DNA from: Curtobacterium sp. BH-2-1-1
GTDB lineage: Bacteria > Actinomycetota > Actinomycetes > Actinomycetales > Microbacteriaceae
Assembly: GCF_001806325.1 (NCBI RefSeq)
Contig: NZ_CP017580.1
Span: forward strand, 2,976,001 to 3,040,000
DNA: 64,000 bases
Direction of reading: 5' to 3'
Made by a program: the position numbers and the translations under genes. Positions 50,487 to 59,730 of this stretch are shown one piece after another. Under the pieces are notes generated by a model. It searched no databases. It saw only the letters and a list, made by a program, of their open reading frames with translations, and was not told the DNA's origin. Position 1 is the first letter of the stretch. Each line of letters starts with the position of its first letter.

Positions 50487-51599
50487 ATGCCGCGTGATCT
50501 CGTCCGCCGTGCCGCCCGTCGACTCCGTCGCTCCCTGACCGGGGCACGGTCGGCCCCGGTCACGGAGCCCGTGCGACTGCCGGTCCTCGGCTACGTCGTG
50601 GCCGGAGGCGGTGGGGCGCACCCCGCCTCGGCGCACGTGCGGGTCGTCCGCCGCACCGAGCACCTCGCGCGCACCGGTGCGGCCGAGGTCCGGCAGGTCG
50701 ACCCCGCCGCGTTCGTCGACGGGACCGACACGACCGACTACCGGGCCGTCCTCGTGCAGCGGGACGCCCTGCCGCGGGACCTCGTGGCACCCTTCCTGGC
50801 CGCAGCCGCCGAGCGGGGGACCCGGACCGCCGCCGAGGTCGACGACGACTTCTTCACGGACTCCGGCCGCGACCGTCTGGCCCGGGCCGAGTACGACCCG
50901 GACCGGCTGGCCTCGATCGACGCCCTCGTGCGCGGCGCCGACCTCGTTGTCGTCAGCACCGAGGAGCTCGCAGCGCTCGTGCGGCCGCTCGCGCACCGGG
51001 TCGTGGTGGTCCGGAACGCCCTGGACCCGACGATCTGGACCCCGGGCGAGCCGGCCGCCGACGACGATCGCCCCGCCGACGAGCACCGGGTGCTCTACAT
51101 GGGGACGCTCACCCACGGCGCCGACCTCGAGTTGCTCCGGGACGTCTTCACCGAACTGACCGCACCCGATGGCACGCCGATCCGCCTCGAGGTGATCGGT
51201 GTGACCGAGGACGCCGACGATCCCGGCTGGTACCGCCGCGTCGAGGTGCCGGACGGCCACTACCCGGCGTTCGCCCGCTGGCTCGTCGACCACCGGCAGC
51301 GCTGGCGCGCGGGCGTCGCTCCGCTGCGTGACGAGGAGTTCAACCGGGCGAAGAGCGACCTCAAGGCGCTCGAGTACACCGCGCTCGGGCTCCCCGCGGT
51401 CGTCTCCGACCGGCCGTCCTACCGGGACGCGCGCGGGCACGGCGTCGTGGCGGTGCCGGACGACGTCGGTGCCTGGCGCGACGCGGTCCGGAGCGCCGTC
51501 GACTCCGGGTCCGCCGACGCCGTAGCCGCCCGCTGGGTCCGCGACGAACGGACGATCGGCGACGACGGGGACGCCTGGCGGTCCGCCCTGCTCGACTAG
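50487..51599 (+). CDS. GT4-like glycosyltransferase
   Basis: A 370-residue protein. The N-terminal half includes VLVQRDALPRDLVAPFLAAAAERGTRTAAEVDDDFF, a pattern of glycan-array transferases with an early acidic loop. The C-terminal half has VVVRNALDPTIWTPG, RVLYMGTLTHGADLELL and FNRAKSDLKALEYTALGLPAVVSDRPSYRD, the donor-binding region of GT-B enzymes. GGGAGG at 50473-50478 lies eight bases before the ATG. The substrate is unknown; context suggests surface polysaccharide. Its stop TAG is also the start of the purE -10 box. Confidence 0.8.
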   Translation: MPRDLVRRAARRLRRSLTGARSAPVTEPVRLPVLGYVVAGGGGAHPASAHVRVVRRTEHLARTGAAEVRQVDPAAFVDGTDTTDYRAVLVQRDALPRDLVAPFLAAAAERGTRTAAEVDDDFFTDSGRDRLARAEYDPDRLASIDALVRGADLVVVSTEELAALVRPLAHRVVVVRNALDPTIWTPGEPAADDDRPADEHRVLYMGTLTHGADLELLRDVFTELTAPDGTPIRLEVIGVTEDADDPGWYRRVEVPDGHYPAFARWLVDHRQRWRAGVAPLRDEEFNRAKSDLKALEYTALGLPAVVSDRPSYRDARGHGVVAVPDDVGAWRDAVRSAVDSGSADAVAARWVRDERTIGDDGDAWRSALLD

Positions 51600-51602
51600 G
51601 CT
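51597..51602 (+). promoter_or_regulatory. Candidate -10 box of leaderless purE
   Basis: TAGGCT ends 6 nt before the GTG at 51609 and begins at the stop codon of the preceding glycosyltransferase. Confidence 0.5.
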
Positions 51603-51608
51603 CGTCGC

Positions 51609-52121
51609 GTGACCGACACCGCAGCCCCCGTCCAGCCGCTCGTCTCGATCATCATGGGGTCGGACTCCGACTGGCCGACGATGCGCGCCGCGGCGGACAT
51701 GCTGACCGAACTCGGCATCCCGTTCGAGGCCGACGTCGTGTCCGCCCACCGCACGCCCGACAAGATGACGCGGTTCGCCCGCGGCGCCGCTGCCCGGGGC
51801 ATCCGCGTGGTCATCGCCGGCGCCGGTGGGGCGGCGCACCTGCCGGGCATGGTGGCCTCGATGACGACGCTCCCGGTGATCGGCGTGCCCGTGCAGCTCG
51901 CGCGCCTCGACGGACTCGACTCGCTGCTGTCCATCGTGCAGATGCCCGCCGGCATCCCGGTGGCGACGATGGCGATCAACGGAGCGGCGAACGCCGGGCT
52001 CCTCGCCGCGCGCATCATCGGCTCGGCCGACCCCGCGATCGCGGCGCGCCTCGGCGAGTACGCCGAGGGGCTCGAGCAGCTCGTCGAGGAGAAGGCGCGG
52101 CGCCTGCGCGACTCGCTGTAG
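51609..52121 (+). CDS. purE: N5-carboxyaminoimidazole ribonucleotide mutase
   Basis: A 170-residue enzyme converting N5-CAIR to CAIR in purine synthesis. [24 protein letters not shown] with the catalytic histidine, and [16 protein letters not shown] are the family hallmarks. It follows PurK in the pathway, but two unrelated genes separate them. The GTG start is supported by the leaderless -10 box. Confidence 0.95.
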   Translation: MTDTAAPVQPLVSIIMGSDSDWPTMRAAADMLTELGIPFEADVVSAHRTPDKMTRFARGAAARGIRVVIAGAGGAAHLPGMVASMTTLPVIGVPVQLARLDGLDSLLSIVQMPAGIPVATMAINGAANAGLLAARIIGSADPAIAARLGEYAEGLEQLVEEKARRLRDSL

Positions 52122-52152
52122 CCGGCGGCACCCCGGCAGCAGGGACCGACCG

Positions 52153-53295
52153 CTAGAGGTCGGCGTGCAGCTGCCAGGTCTCGGCAGCCGAGTCCTTCCA
52201 GTCGTACATGCGCGCCCGGTCCGGACCCGCGACGGCCAGCTGCCCGGCGAGCAGCGGGTCGTTGACGACCTGGTAGACCGCCTGCGCCAGTCGTTCGGGG
52301 TAGGAGTCGCGGGGATCGCGGGCGACCGTCACACCGGCGTCCGACGCGACCTCGCGCACGGCGTCGTCGTCCGAGTGCACCACCGGCGTGCCGAAGCTCA
52401 TCGCCTCGATCACGGGGAGCCCGAACCCCTCGGCGAGGCTCGGGAACACGAACACCGTCGCCCGGTCGTACGCCACGGCGAGGTCCTGGTCGTCGATCCG
52501 TCCGAGCACCTTCACGCGGTCGCGGGACAGCCCTGCGCGCTCCGCGGTGCCGTACACGTCGACGTCGCCCCAGCCGTCCGGGCCGGCGATCACGAGCGGG
52601 ACGTCGGCGGGGGCGTCCGGGTGTGCCATCGCCTCGATCAGGTACTGCAGGCCCTTCCGGGGCTCGAGCGTGCCGACCGCGAGCACGTAGCGCTCCGGCA
52701 GGCCGAGCCGCTCGGCACGGAGGTCGGCGTCGACGGGGGTCCGCAGTCGCCCGCTCGGCGCGCCGCCGATGACCCGGAGCCGTTCGTCGAAGCGATGGAT
52801 GCCGTTCAGCGTCGCCGCGACCGCGTGGGTCGGCACGACGACGGCGTCGGCGTGCTTCCACGCGCGCTTCACCATCGCCCGGTGGAAGTGGACGCCGCGG
52901 GGCGTGAGGGTCTCGGGGTGGGTCCACGGCACGGTGTCGTGCACGGTGACGACCGTCTGCCGGCCCGGATCGCTGAACCGGTCGTGCTTGACGAGGGGCG
53001 CGAGCACGCTCGGCGCGTGCACCATGCCGCGTCCGACGCCGCCGACGAAGCCGCCCTGCCACGCGAGGGAGAGCTCACGGCGGGGGAGCGCCAGGCGGTC
53101 GAGGTCGCCGAGACCGGGGAGCAGCGTGCGGATGTGCGCGAGCTCGTCCTTGCCGACCGCCGAGACGATGCCGGCGACGTCGGCACCCTCCGGGGCACCC
53201 GCGATGAGGTGCCGTGTCAGTTCTTCGGCGTACCGACCGATGCCGCCGGGGACGGGGGCGACGATCTGGTCCACGACGACGTGGAGTGTTGTCAT
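52153..53295 (-). CDS. GT4 glycosyltransferase (mannosyltransferase-like)
   Basis: A 380-residue GT-B enzyme. The N terminus has VVDQIVAPVPGGIGRYAEELTRHL; the middle has TVHDTVPWTHPETLTPRGVHFHR. The donor domain has AVGTLEPRKGLQYLIEAM, VKVLGRID and FVFPSLAEGFGLPVIEAMSFGTPVV, the EX7E-type motif. GAGGAGG lies eight bases before the ATG. It is the second gene leftwards from the flippase-like gene (57-bp gap), so both may be co-transcribed. Sugar and acceptor are unknown. Confidence 0.85.
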   Translation of the reverse strand: MTTLHVVVDQIVAPVPGGIGRYAEELTRHLIAGAPEGADVAGIVSAVGKDELAHIRTLLPGLGDLDRLALPRRELSLAWQGGFVGGVGRGMVHAPSVLAPLVKHDRFSDPGRQTVVTVHDTVPWTHPETLTPRGVHFHRAMVKRAWKHADAVVVPTHAVAATLNGIHRFDERLRVIGGAPSGRLRTPVDADLRAERLGLPERYVLAVGTLEPRKGLQYLIEAMAHPDAPADVPLVIAGPDGWGDVDVYGTAERAGLSRDRVKVLGRIDDQDLAVAYDRATVFVFPSLAEGFGLPVIEAMSFGTPVVHSDDDAVREVASDAGVTVARDPRDSYPERLAQAVYQVVNDPLLAGQLAVAGPDRARMYDWKDSAAETWQLHADL

Positions 53296-53352
53296 GCGGT
53301 GCGCCTCCTCGTGGTGCTGTGGTGCGCACTGCGCGGCCGGAAGCCGACCATA

Positions 53353-54408
53353 TCAGTCCGCGCGGGGAGGGACCGGGGCGCCGGATCGGGGCGTGGCGGC
53401 GGCGGTCACGCGGCGGTGCCGGGCGGCGAGGGCGGCCCCGACACCGGCGAGCACGACGTCGCCGATCGTCATGAACACCCGGCTGATGACGGCGAGCGCG
53501 AGCGGGGCGGAACCCCCGGCGACGCTGCCGAGCAGGAGCACGAGGATGCCCTCGCGGGGGCCGATGCCGGCGGGGGCGATGACCACGATGAAGCCGACGA
53601 GCCAGGCGACGGCGTACGCACCCACGGCCACCGGGAACAAGGTCGGGGAGTCGGCGCCGAAGACCCGGAGCACGACCGTGGCCTGCACGCCGTACGCGAT
53701 CCACATGACGAGCGACCAGACGAGCGACATGACCGTGCCGGACCAGGTCAGGGTGGTGTCCTGCGGCGGGCGGCGGAGCACCCGGAAGGCGATCGCGATG
53801 AGCCGACCGAGCACGGGCGGGGTGAGGCACACCAGGCCGACGACGATCACCGGGATGAGCCACCAGAAGGTCGCGAACCCGGTCGACGAGGCGAGCAGGA
53901 CGGCGACGATCCCGACGACCGCGGCCGTGACCATGCTGACGAGCATCGAGGCCAGTGCCGCGACCGCGCTGCCGGTGCGCTGCAGCCCGTGCGCACGCCC
54001 GAGCTCGGCCTGGGCGGCGATCGACCACACGCCGCCGGGGATGTACTTGCCGAGCTGCCCGACGAAGAAGATCGAGGACGCCGCGGCCAGGCGCACCCGG
54101 TACCCGCTGGCGGCCATCATCGCGCGCCAGGACAGCATGTTCGCGACGAGGGCGACGATGGTGAAGACGATGCCGACGACCACCGTGAGGGCGTCGAGCC
54201 GCACGAAGTCACGGGCGATGTCGTCCCACTGCTTCGCGATGCTCCAGACCAGGAACACGACGGCCACGACCGCTGCAGCCCACTTCACGACGGTCAGCAC
54301 GCGAGCGCGCCGACCGGTCGTCGGCACCGCGCCCGTGGCGACGTCGGAGGAGGTGTCGAGCGGGTCCGGTGACCCTGCGGCCGACCCCGTAGGCTGTTGT
54401 GCGTCCAT
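53353..54408 (-). CDS. Flippase-like membrane protein (lysylphosphatidylglycerol synthetase TM family)
   Basis: A 351-residue membrane protein of the AglD/UPF0104 type (pfam03706-like). A 35-residue polar head precedes about eight hydrophobic segments; MLSWRAMMAASGYRVRLAAASSIFFVGQLGKYIPGGVWSI and the late VIAPAGIGPREGILVLLLG are characteristic. The soluble lysyl-transferase domain of MprF is absent. Such proteins are proposed to flip lipids or lipid-linked sugars, which fits the glycan neighbours. Its start is 29 bp from that of a divergent glycosyltransferase. Confidence 0.8.
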   Translation of the reverse strand: MDAQQPTGSAAGSPDPLDTSSDVATGAVPTTGRRARVLTVVKWAAAVVAVVFLVWSIAKQWDDIARDFVRLDALTVVVGIVFTIVALVANMLSWRAMMAASGYRVRLAAASSIFFVGQLGKYIPGGVWSIAAQAELGRAHGLQRTGSAVAALASMLVSMVTAAVVGIVAVLLASSTGFATFWWLIPVIVVGLVCLTPPVLGRLIAIAFRVLRRPPQDTTLTWSGTVMSLVWSLVMWIAYGVQATVVLRVFGADSPTLFPVAVGAYAVAWLVGFIVVIAPAGIGPREGILVLLLGSVAGGSAPLALAVISRVFMTIGDVVLAGVGAALAARHRRVTAAATPRSGAPVPPRAD

Positions 54409-54437
54409 CGACCGACAACTCTAAGGGAGCGCGCTGG

Positions 54438-55616
54438 ATGCGACCCGATCCGGATCCCCGTCCGACCCTCCTCGTCGCCGCGTCGACCTTCCCGGCCGAG
54501 GCCGGCGACGGCACGCCCGGCTTCGTCCTCGACCTCGCGACCGCCCTCTCGGACGAGTACCGCGTCGTCGTCGTCGCCCCGATGACGAAGGGCGCCCGCG
54601 CGCACCAGCGGATCGGTGACGTCGAGGTCCGTCGGTATGGGTACTTCCCGGCCCGGTGGCGCGACCTCGCGGACGGTGCGATCGTCGACAACCTCAAGGC
54701 GAAGAAGTCCCGCTGGCTCCAGGTCCCGTTCTTCTTCGGCTCGATGGCCGCCGCGCTCCGCCGGGAACGCCGGCGCTCACAGCCCGACGTCGCCCTGCTG
54801 CACTGGATCATCCCGCAGGGTGCCGTCGGCCAGCTCGTGCTCGGTGACCTGCCCCGCGTGGTGACCACGCTGGGCGGCGACCTGTACGCCCTGCGCAACC
54901 CGGTCCTCCAGCGGGTCAAGCGCTCCGTGATCCGCAGCGCCGCGTCGGTCACCTGCATGAGCACGGACATGGCGCGTGAACTCGGCAAGCTCGGCGCCCG
55001 CGACGACCAGGTGCACGTCGTGCCGATGGGCGTCGACCTCGAGCCGATCACCCGCGCGGTGGCGCGCGAGACCCGCGTCCCCGGCCGGGTGCTCTTCGTC
55101 GGCCGCCTCGTCGAGAAGAAGGGCGCGATCGTCCTGCTCGATGCCCTCGACCGGATGGCCGAGCAGCCGGCCGAGGTCGCCGTCGTCGGCGACGGTCCGC
55201 TCCGCGCGCAGCTCGAGGCCCGGGCCGGGTCCGCCGTCACGTTCCTCGGTGCCCGCGGCAAGGAGGACCTCGCGTCCGAGTACGCCAAGGCCCGCATCGC
55301 ACTCTACCCGTCCGTCCCCGCCGCGAACGGCGACCGCGACGGCCTGCCCGTCGCCCTGCTCGAGGCGATGTCCGCAGGGTGCGCGATCGTCGCGTCGGCC
55401 GTGCCCGGCATCGTCGACGTCATCGAGGACGGCGTGAACGGCCTGCTCGTCGAGCCCGGCGACGCCGCGGCGCTCGCGGCTGCCGTGGACCGCCTGCTCG
55501 CCGATCCCGAGCTCGCCGAGCGGCTCGGCCGTGCCGCGGCCGAGACCGCGGCCGCGCACACCGTGGACGCCGTCGGCGACCGGTACCGCGAACTGCTGGC
55601 GGCCGCGCGCCGCTGA
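54438..55616 (+). CDS. GT4 glycosyltransferase
   Basis: A 392-residue GT-B enzyme. VAASTFPAEAGDGTPGFVLDLATAL opens the acceptor domain; HWIIPQGAVG and VTTLGGDLYALRNPV follow. The donor domain has RVLFVGRLVEKKGAIVLLDAL, VVGDGPLRAQLEARAG and RDGLPVALLEAMSAGCAIVAS (EX7E motif). AAGGGAG at 54423-54429 lies eight bases before the ATG at 54438, preferred over an upstream GTG at 54399. Divergent from the flippase-like gene; substrate unknown. Confidence 0.87.
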   Translation: MRPDPDPRPTLLVAASTFPAEAGDGTPGFVLDLATALSDEYRVVVVAPMTKGARAHQRIGDVEVRRYGYFPARWRDLADGAIVDNLKAKKSRWLQVPFFFGSMAAALRRERRRSQPDVALLHWIIPQGAVGQLVLGDLPRVVTTLGGDLYALRNPVLQRVKRSVIRSAASVTCMSTDMARELGKLGARDDQVHVVPMGVDLEPITRAVARETRVPGRVLFVGRLVEKKGAIVLLDALDRMAEQPAEVAVVGDGPLRAQLEARAGSAVTFLGARGKEDLASEYAKARIALYPSVPAANGDRDGLPVALLEAMSAGCAIVASAVPGIVDVIEDGVNGLLVEPGDAAALAAAVDRLLADPELAERLGRAAAETAAAHTVDAVGDRYRELLAAARR

Positions 55617-55690
55617 CGCACGTCCCTGCGGGTCAGGAGGGGGCCCCACCAGCCGGTACCGGCGCACCGCGCCAGCGGGGTGACGGCCGT

Positions 55691-55731
55691 GTCTGGAGGG
55701 ACGGTGCGGGCCCGCACCGCGCCTCCTGGAC
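55691..55731. repeat. Imperfect family A palindrome, likely bidirectional terminator
   Basis: Left GGAGGGACGGTGCGGG and right CCCGCACCGCGCCTCC pair with one bulge and few mismatches around 55710/55711. The words GGAGG..CGGTGC and GCACCGCGCCTCC recall the copies at 73-120 and 6495-6542. Like them it lies between convergent genes, here the GT4 gene and oafA. Confidence 0.7.
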
Positions 55732-55740
55732 CGCATCAGG

Positions 55741-57870
55741 TCACCGCGAGAACGACGCGAGCTTCTGCTTGAGCTGCTGGTCGATGTACGGCTCCAGCGA
55801 CTTCGCCCAGGTACCCGTGATGTGGCTCGTGTCGCGGTAGACGAGCACACCGCCGATCACGGCCGGGCAGGTGGTGTCCGTGCAGTAGTACTTCGTCAGG
55901 TCGAGCACGCTGCCCGTGCCTCCGGCGGCGGTGAACGCCGCCATCGCCTCGGCCGACGAATCGGTCTGGGCGAGGGCCACGGACCGCGGGTTGTCGCAGG
56001 ACGAGTCGGTCGGGCCGGTCATCCGGCTCACGCACGCCACGACGTCGCGTCGGGGGACCGGGTTGTCGCGGACCGCGATCACGGGGAGGTCGTCGCCCGC
56101 AGCCTGCTGCCAGGCGTCGAGGAGACCGGCACGGGTGGCGTCGTCGCGCTGCTGGCCCTCGGGGGCGTCCACCGGCATCTGGGTCGTCGAGTGCGCGACG
56201 ATCAGGGCGTCGGCGTCCCGGTGCTGCTCGACGAACGCGATCGCCTGCTGCTTCCAGCGGTCGCAGCCGCGACCCGAGGCCGGGCTCAGGGACTGCTGGT
56301 GCGCGGTGGTCAGGTAGCACCCGCCGATGCCGGCGAGGTCGATCCGCCAGTCGTTCTTCGCGGCCAGGTCGCGGTAGACGCCGAGCAGGGTGTTGCTGTG
56401 CGAGTCGCCGATGACGAGCAGGTGCTTCGAGTAGCCGGTGGTCTTGCCGAGCACGCAGGTCTCGAAGCGGCCGCTCCAGCACTTCTTGATGTTCGGGTCC
56501 GGCTCGTCGGGTGACGGGTTCGGGTCGTCCTCCTTGGCGGCGGACGGCGCCGGGACACGGACGTCGGCGAGTTTCGGGTCCACGCACGGCTTCGCCGCGC
56601 TGATCTGCGCCGCAGCCCCGAAGCACGAGACCTCGCCGTCCTGCAGGCGCTTCGTGAAGGTCGCGGCCTGGACCTCCTGGACGTGCACGGCGGTCAGCGT
56701 CGAGACGCCGAGTGCCGCGACGACCACGGTGCAGACCACGCCGAGGACGGCGACGCGACGCGGGCGCAGGGTGCGCACCCAGCCGGAGAACCGGAGCGGC
56801 TCCTCGAACCACACCGTCGTGACCGCCGCGAGGACGAGCGAGACCACCAGGACCGCGAGCTTGCTCTTCCAGCCGAGCGGGTGGTCGAGCCAGATCGGCA
56901 CGATGACGACGAGGGGCCAGTGCCACAGGTACAGCGAGTACGAGATGCGCCCGACGAACGCGATCGGGCGGACCGCGCCGAGGAGCTCGAACAGCGTGCC
57001 GGCACCGAACGTCACCATCAGGGTCGCGCCGACGACCGGGAGCGCGGCGGCGATGCCGGGGAACGGCGTCGTCGGGGTGATCACGACGAGCGAGGCGAGG
57101 AGCGCGAGCGCCCCGGCGATCGCGGCACCCGAGCGGACGGACCGGGCCACGACCGTGCGCGGTGCGGGGAGCGCGACGGTCGCGGCGAGCCCGCCGAGCG
57201 CGAACTCCCACGCGCGGGTGGCCGTCGAGAAGTAGGCGACGCCGGGGTTCGTGTTCGTCTGCACGATGCACCAGACGAGCGAGACCACGACGACCGTGCC
57301 GAGCAGGATCCGAGCCGTGGTGACGGGGGAGACCCGCTTCCGCACGACGAGCGTGAGCAGGAGCAGCAGGAGGGGCAGCGCGATGTAGAACTGCTCCTCG
57401 ACCGAGAGCGACCAGAAGTGCTGGAACGGCGAGGCCTGGTTGTCGGCGTCGAGGTAGTCGACCGAACTGGCCGCCAGCTCCCAGTTCTGCGCGTAGACCG
57501 TCGAGGCGATCAGCTCGCGGCCGTACTGCGACCAGAGGGCGCTCGGGACGACGAGGAGCACAGCGGCGCCCGTCGCGAGGATCGTCAGGAACGCGCCGGG
57601 CAGCAGCCGCTTCGCCCGCCGGGACCAGAACTGCCCGAGTCGGATCCGGCGGGTGGAGAGCTGCTCGCGCAGCAGGTGGCCGGTGATGAGGTAGCCCGAG
57701 ATGACGAAGAAGACGTCGACGCCGACGAACCCGCCGTGCAGCCGGTTCGGCCAGAGGTGGTAGACGACGACGGCGAGGACTGCGAACGCCCGGAGCCCCT
57801 GGATGTCCCAGCGGGTGGTGTCCCGGGCGCGGTGTGCGGGTCCGCGGGGGTCCTCGGTTGCAGTGCTCAC
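55741..57870 (-). CDS. OafA-type acyltransferase with C-terminal SGNH domain
   Basis: A 709-residue membrane O-acyltransferase. The acyltransferase_3 domain (residues about 20-360) begins WDIQGLRAFAVLAVVVYHLWPNRLHGGFVGVDVFFVISGYLI with the active-site histidine and has many membrane segments, including WSLSVEEQFYIALPL. The C-terminal extracytoplasmic SGNH domain has VIGDSHSNTLL with the nucleophilic serine. Such proteins acetylate surface polysaccharides. The GTG start is 7 nt from a TAGGAT box. It lies downstream of the rhamnose genes on the same strand. Confidence 0.9.
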   Translation of the reverse strand: MSTATEDPRGPAHRARDTTRWDIQGLRAFAVLAVVVYHLWPNRLHGGFVGVDVFFVISGYLITGHLLREQLSTRRIRLGQFWSRRAKRLLPGAFLTILATGAAVLLVVPSALWSQYGRELIASTVYAQNWELAASSVDYLDADNQASPFQHFWSLSVEEQFYIALPLLLLLLTLVVRKRVSPVTTARILLGTVVVVSLVWCIVQTNTNPGVAYFSTATRAWEFALGGLAATVALPAPRTVVARSVRSGAAIAGALALLASLVVITPTTPFPGIAAALPVVGATLMVTFGAGTLFELLGAVRPIAFVGRISYSLYLWHWPLVVIVPIWLDHPLGWKSKLAVLVVSLVLAAVTTVWFEEPLRFSGWVRTLRPRRVAVLGVVCTVVVAALGVSTLTAVHVQEVQAATFTKRLQDGEVSCFGAAAQISAAKPCVDPKLADVRVPAPSAAKEDDPNPSPDEPDPNIKKCWSGRFETCVLGKTTGYSKHLLVIGDSHSNTLLGVYRDLAAKNDWRIDLAGIGGCYLTTAHQQSLSPASGRGCDRWKQQAIAFVEQHRDADALIVAHSTTQMPVDAPEGQQRDDATRAGLLDAWQQAAGDDLPVIAVRDNPVPRRDVVACVSRMTGPTDSSCDNPRSVALAQTDSSAEAMAAFTAAGGTGSVLDLTKYYCTDTTCPAVIGGVLVYRDTSHITGTWAKSLEPYIDQQLKQKLASFSR

Positions 57871-57877
57871 TGACGGA

Positions 57878-57883
57878 ATCCTA
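57878..57883 (-). promoter_or_regulatory. Candidate -10 box of the leaderless acyltransferase gene
   Basis: TAGGAT on the minus strand ends 7 nt before the GTG at 57870, with no ribosome site. Confidence 0.45.
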
Positions 57884-57929
57884 CGAGTTGTCGTGCGATC
57901 CTCGGAAACGGACGCGGCTTCGGGGACGT

Positions 57930-58868
57930 TCAGATCCGGGCGGCACGCAGGGCCTCGACGGTGTTGCGGACGCCCTGGGCGAAGTCGGTGAAGTCACGGG
58001 CGTCCACGGTCGGCAGCACCCGGGAGGCGAACCGGAGGTCGAGGCCCTGGTAGGTCGCCGAGGGGTCGGCACCGTGGCGGACGTCGAGGGGTTCCCCGAA
58101 GGCGTCCTCGACCGCGGCGACGACCTCGGTGATGGTGGCGCTGCGGCCGGAGGCGAAGATCTTGGTGACGGCGGTGCCGGCGGTGGTCGACCGTTCGGTC
58201 GTGTCCAGCGCGTCCAGCACCATCGCCGCCGCGTCGTCGATGTAGAGGTAGTCCCGCGTCGTCTCCGTCGGGACGTAGATCGACGACGGACGACCCTCGA
58301 GGTGCGCGAGCGCCAGCTGCGACACGAGCCCCTGCGCCTTGCCGAGGTTCGCACCCGGCCCGTACAGGTTCGAGAACCGTCCGACGAGCAGCCGCGCACC
58401 GGTCGACCCGGCCCAGGTGCGGAACCGCGCTTCCGACGCGAGCTTCGACCGGCCGTACGGCGCGAGCGGAGCCGGCTCGGAGTCCTCGTCGAAGGGGGCC
58501 GGCGAGGAACCCGCGTAGACGGCACCTGCCGAGGACGCGAAGAAGAGCGTGCCCGGAGCGGCCTCGTCGCCCGCGAGGGTCTCGAGCACCCGCCCGATGA
58601 GCTGCTGCTCGGCCTCGAACACCTCCGCACCGGTCGCGACGACCCCCGTCCCGGCGCACCAGACGACGCGCCAGGGGGAGTCCGGCGTGCGGACGCCCCG
58701 GATCGCCGTCACGAGCGCCTCGACCGCGGCGTCCTGGTCGTCCCATGGGACCGAGGCCGCGCGGACGTCGGTCCCGGGTGCCGCCTCGGCCGCCGCACGA
58801 CGGACTGCGCGCCCGAGGAAGCCTCCGGAGCCGACGACGAGCGTCGCCGGGGTCGACGAGGCCGTCAC
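57930..58868 (-). CDS. NAD-dependent epimerase/dehydratase (extended SDR)
   Basis: A 312-residue extended short-chain dehydrogenase. LVVGSGGFLGRAVRRA is the nucleotide-binding motif, FFASSAGAVYAGS supplies the catalytic serine, and YGRSKLASE the Tyr-X3-Lys pair; RFSNLYGPG and RDYLYIDDAA are typical of sugar-nucleotide epimerases. The GTG overlaps the rfbD stop (GTGA), so it belongs to the rhamnose operon. It may modify a dTDP- or UDP-sugar; the substrate is unknown. Confidence 0.8.
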   Translation of the reverse strand: MTASSTPATLVVGSGGFLGRAVRRAAAEAAPGTDVRAASVPWDDQDAAVEALVTAIRGVRTPDSPWRVVWCAGTGVVATGAEVFEAEQQLIGRVLETLAGDEAAPGTLFFASSAGAVYAGSSPAPFDEDSEPAPLAPYGRSKLASEARFRTWAGSTGARLLVGRFSNLYGPGANLGKAQGLVSQLALAHLEGRPSSIYVPTETTRDYLYIDDAAAMVLDALDTTERSTTAGTAVTKIFASGRSATITEVVAAVEDAFGEPLDVRHGADPSATYQGLDLRFASRVLPTVDARDFTDFAQGVRNTVEALRAARI

Positions 58869-59716
58869 GCTGCGAAGACCCCGGCGGCCGTCGCCGCGTG
58901 CAGCGCCTCGCGCCAGTCGCGCATCGGCGCCAGGCCCGCGCGGGACCAGCCGCCGTGCCCGAGCACGCTGTACGCCGGACGCGGTGCGGGACGCACGAAG
59001 GCGGCGCTGTCGGTCGGGAGGACGCGGTCCGGGTCGAGCCCGTTCTCGGCGAAGATCGCCTTGGTGAAGTCGTACCAGGACCCCTGGCCCGAGTTCGTGC
59101 CGTGGTAGGTACCAGCCGGGGCGTCCGCGTCGACGAGCTCGACGATGCGCGCCGCGAGGTCACCGGTCCACGTCGGCTGCCCGACCTGGTCGGTCACGAC
59201 GGACACCGTGTCGTGCGTCTGCGCGAGCCGGAGCATCGTCGCCGCGAAGTTCGGCCCGTGCGCGCCGTAGATCCACGCGGTCCGCACGATGTACGACGAG
59301 TCCGGAGCGATCCGGCGGACGTGGGCCTCGCCCTCGGCCTTGGTCCGGCCGTAGGCGTTCAGCGGGTCCGTCGGGGCGTCCTCGGCGTAGGGCGCGGTGC
59401 CGTTGCCGTCGAAGACGTAGTCCGTCGAGATCGTCACCAGCTTCGCGCCGTGCCGGACGGCCGCCTCGGCGAGGAGCCTCGGGCCCGTCGCGTTGACCGC
59501 TGCGGCGTCGGACTCGTGCGTCTCGGCGTCGTCGACCTTGGTGTACGCGGCCGAGTTGATCACGACGTCGTGGCCGGCGACGGCGGCGTCGACCGCGTCG
59601 GGGTCCGTGATGTCGAGGTCGGCGCGACCGAGCGCGGTGACGTCACGACCCTGCAGCGCGAGCTGCAGGTCGCGACCGAGCATGCCGGCGGCGCCGGTGA
59701 TCAGGGTGCGGGTCAT
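58865..59716 (-). CDS. rfbD: dTDP-4-dehydrorhamnose reductase
   Basis: A 283-residue NADPH-dependent reductase, last step of dTDP-L-rhamnose synthesis. LITGAAGMLGRDLQLAL, INSAAYTKVDDAE, TISTDYVFDG and YGRTKAEGE (Tyr-X3-Lys) are the RmlD signature; RTAWIYGAHGPNF follows. ATG at 59716 lies 14 bp after the rfbB stop. Together with rfbB, rfbC and rfbA the complete pathway is present in the window, rfbA being cut by its edge. Confidence 0.93.
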   Translation of the reverse strand: MTRTLITGAAGMLGRDLQLALQGRDVTALGRADLDITDPDAVDAAVAGHDVVINSAAYTKVDDAETHESDAAAVNATGPRLLAEAAVRHGAKLVTISTDYVFDGNGTAPYAEDAPTDPLNAYGRTKAEGEAHVRRIAPDSSYIVRTAWIYGAHGPNFAATMLRLAQTHDTVSVVTDQVGQPTWTGDLAARIVELVDADAPAGTYHGTNSGQGSWYDFTKAIFAENGLDPDRVLPTDSAAFVRPAPRPAYSVLGHGGWSRAGLAPMRDWREALHAATAAGVFAA

Positions 59717-59730
59717 CGTGGCGTCCGGGC

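Noticed and set aside
52165..54372. A 735-codon open frame on the plus strand over the GT4 and flippase-like genes
   Set aside because: Its translation is Arg/Asp/His-rich without recognisable motifs, and the opposite strand encodes two clear proteins.
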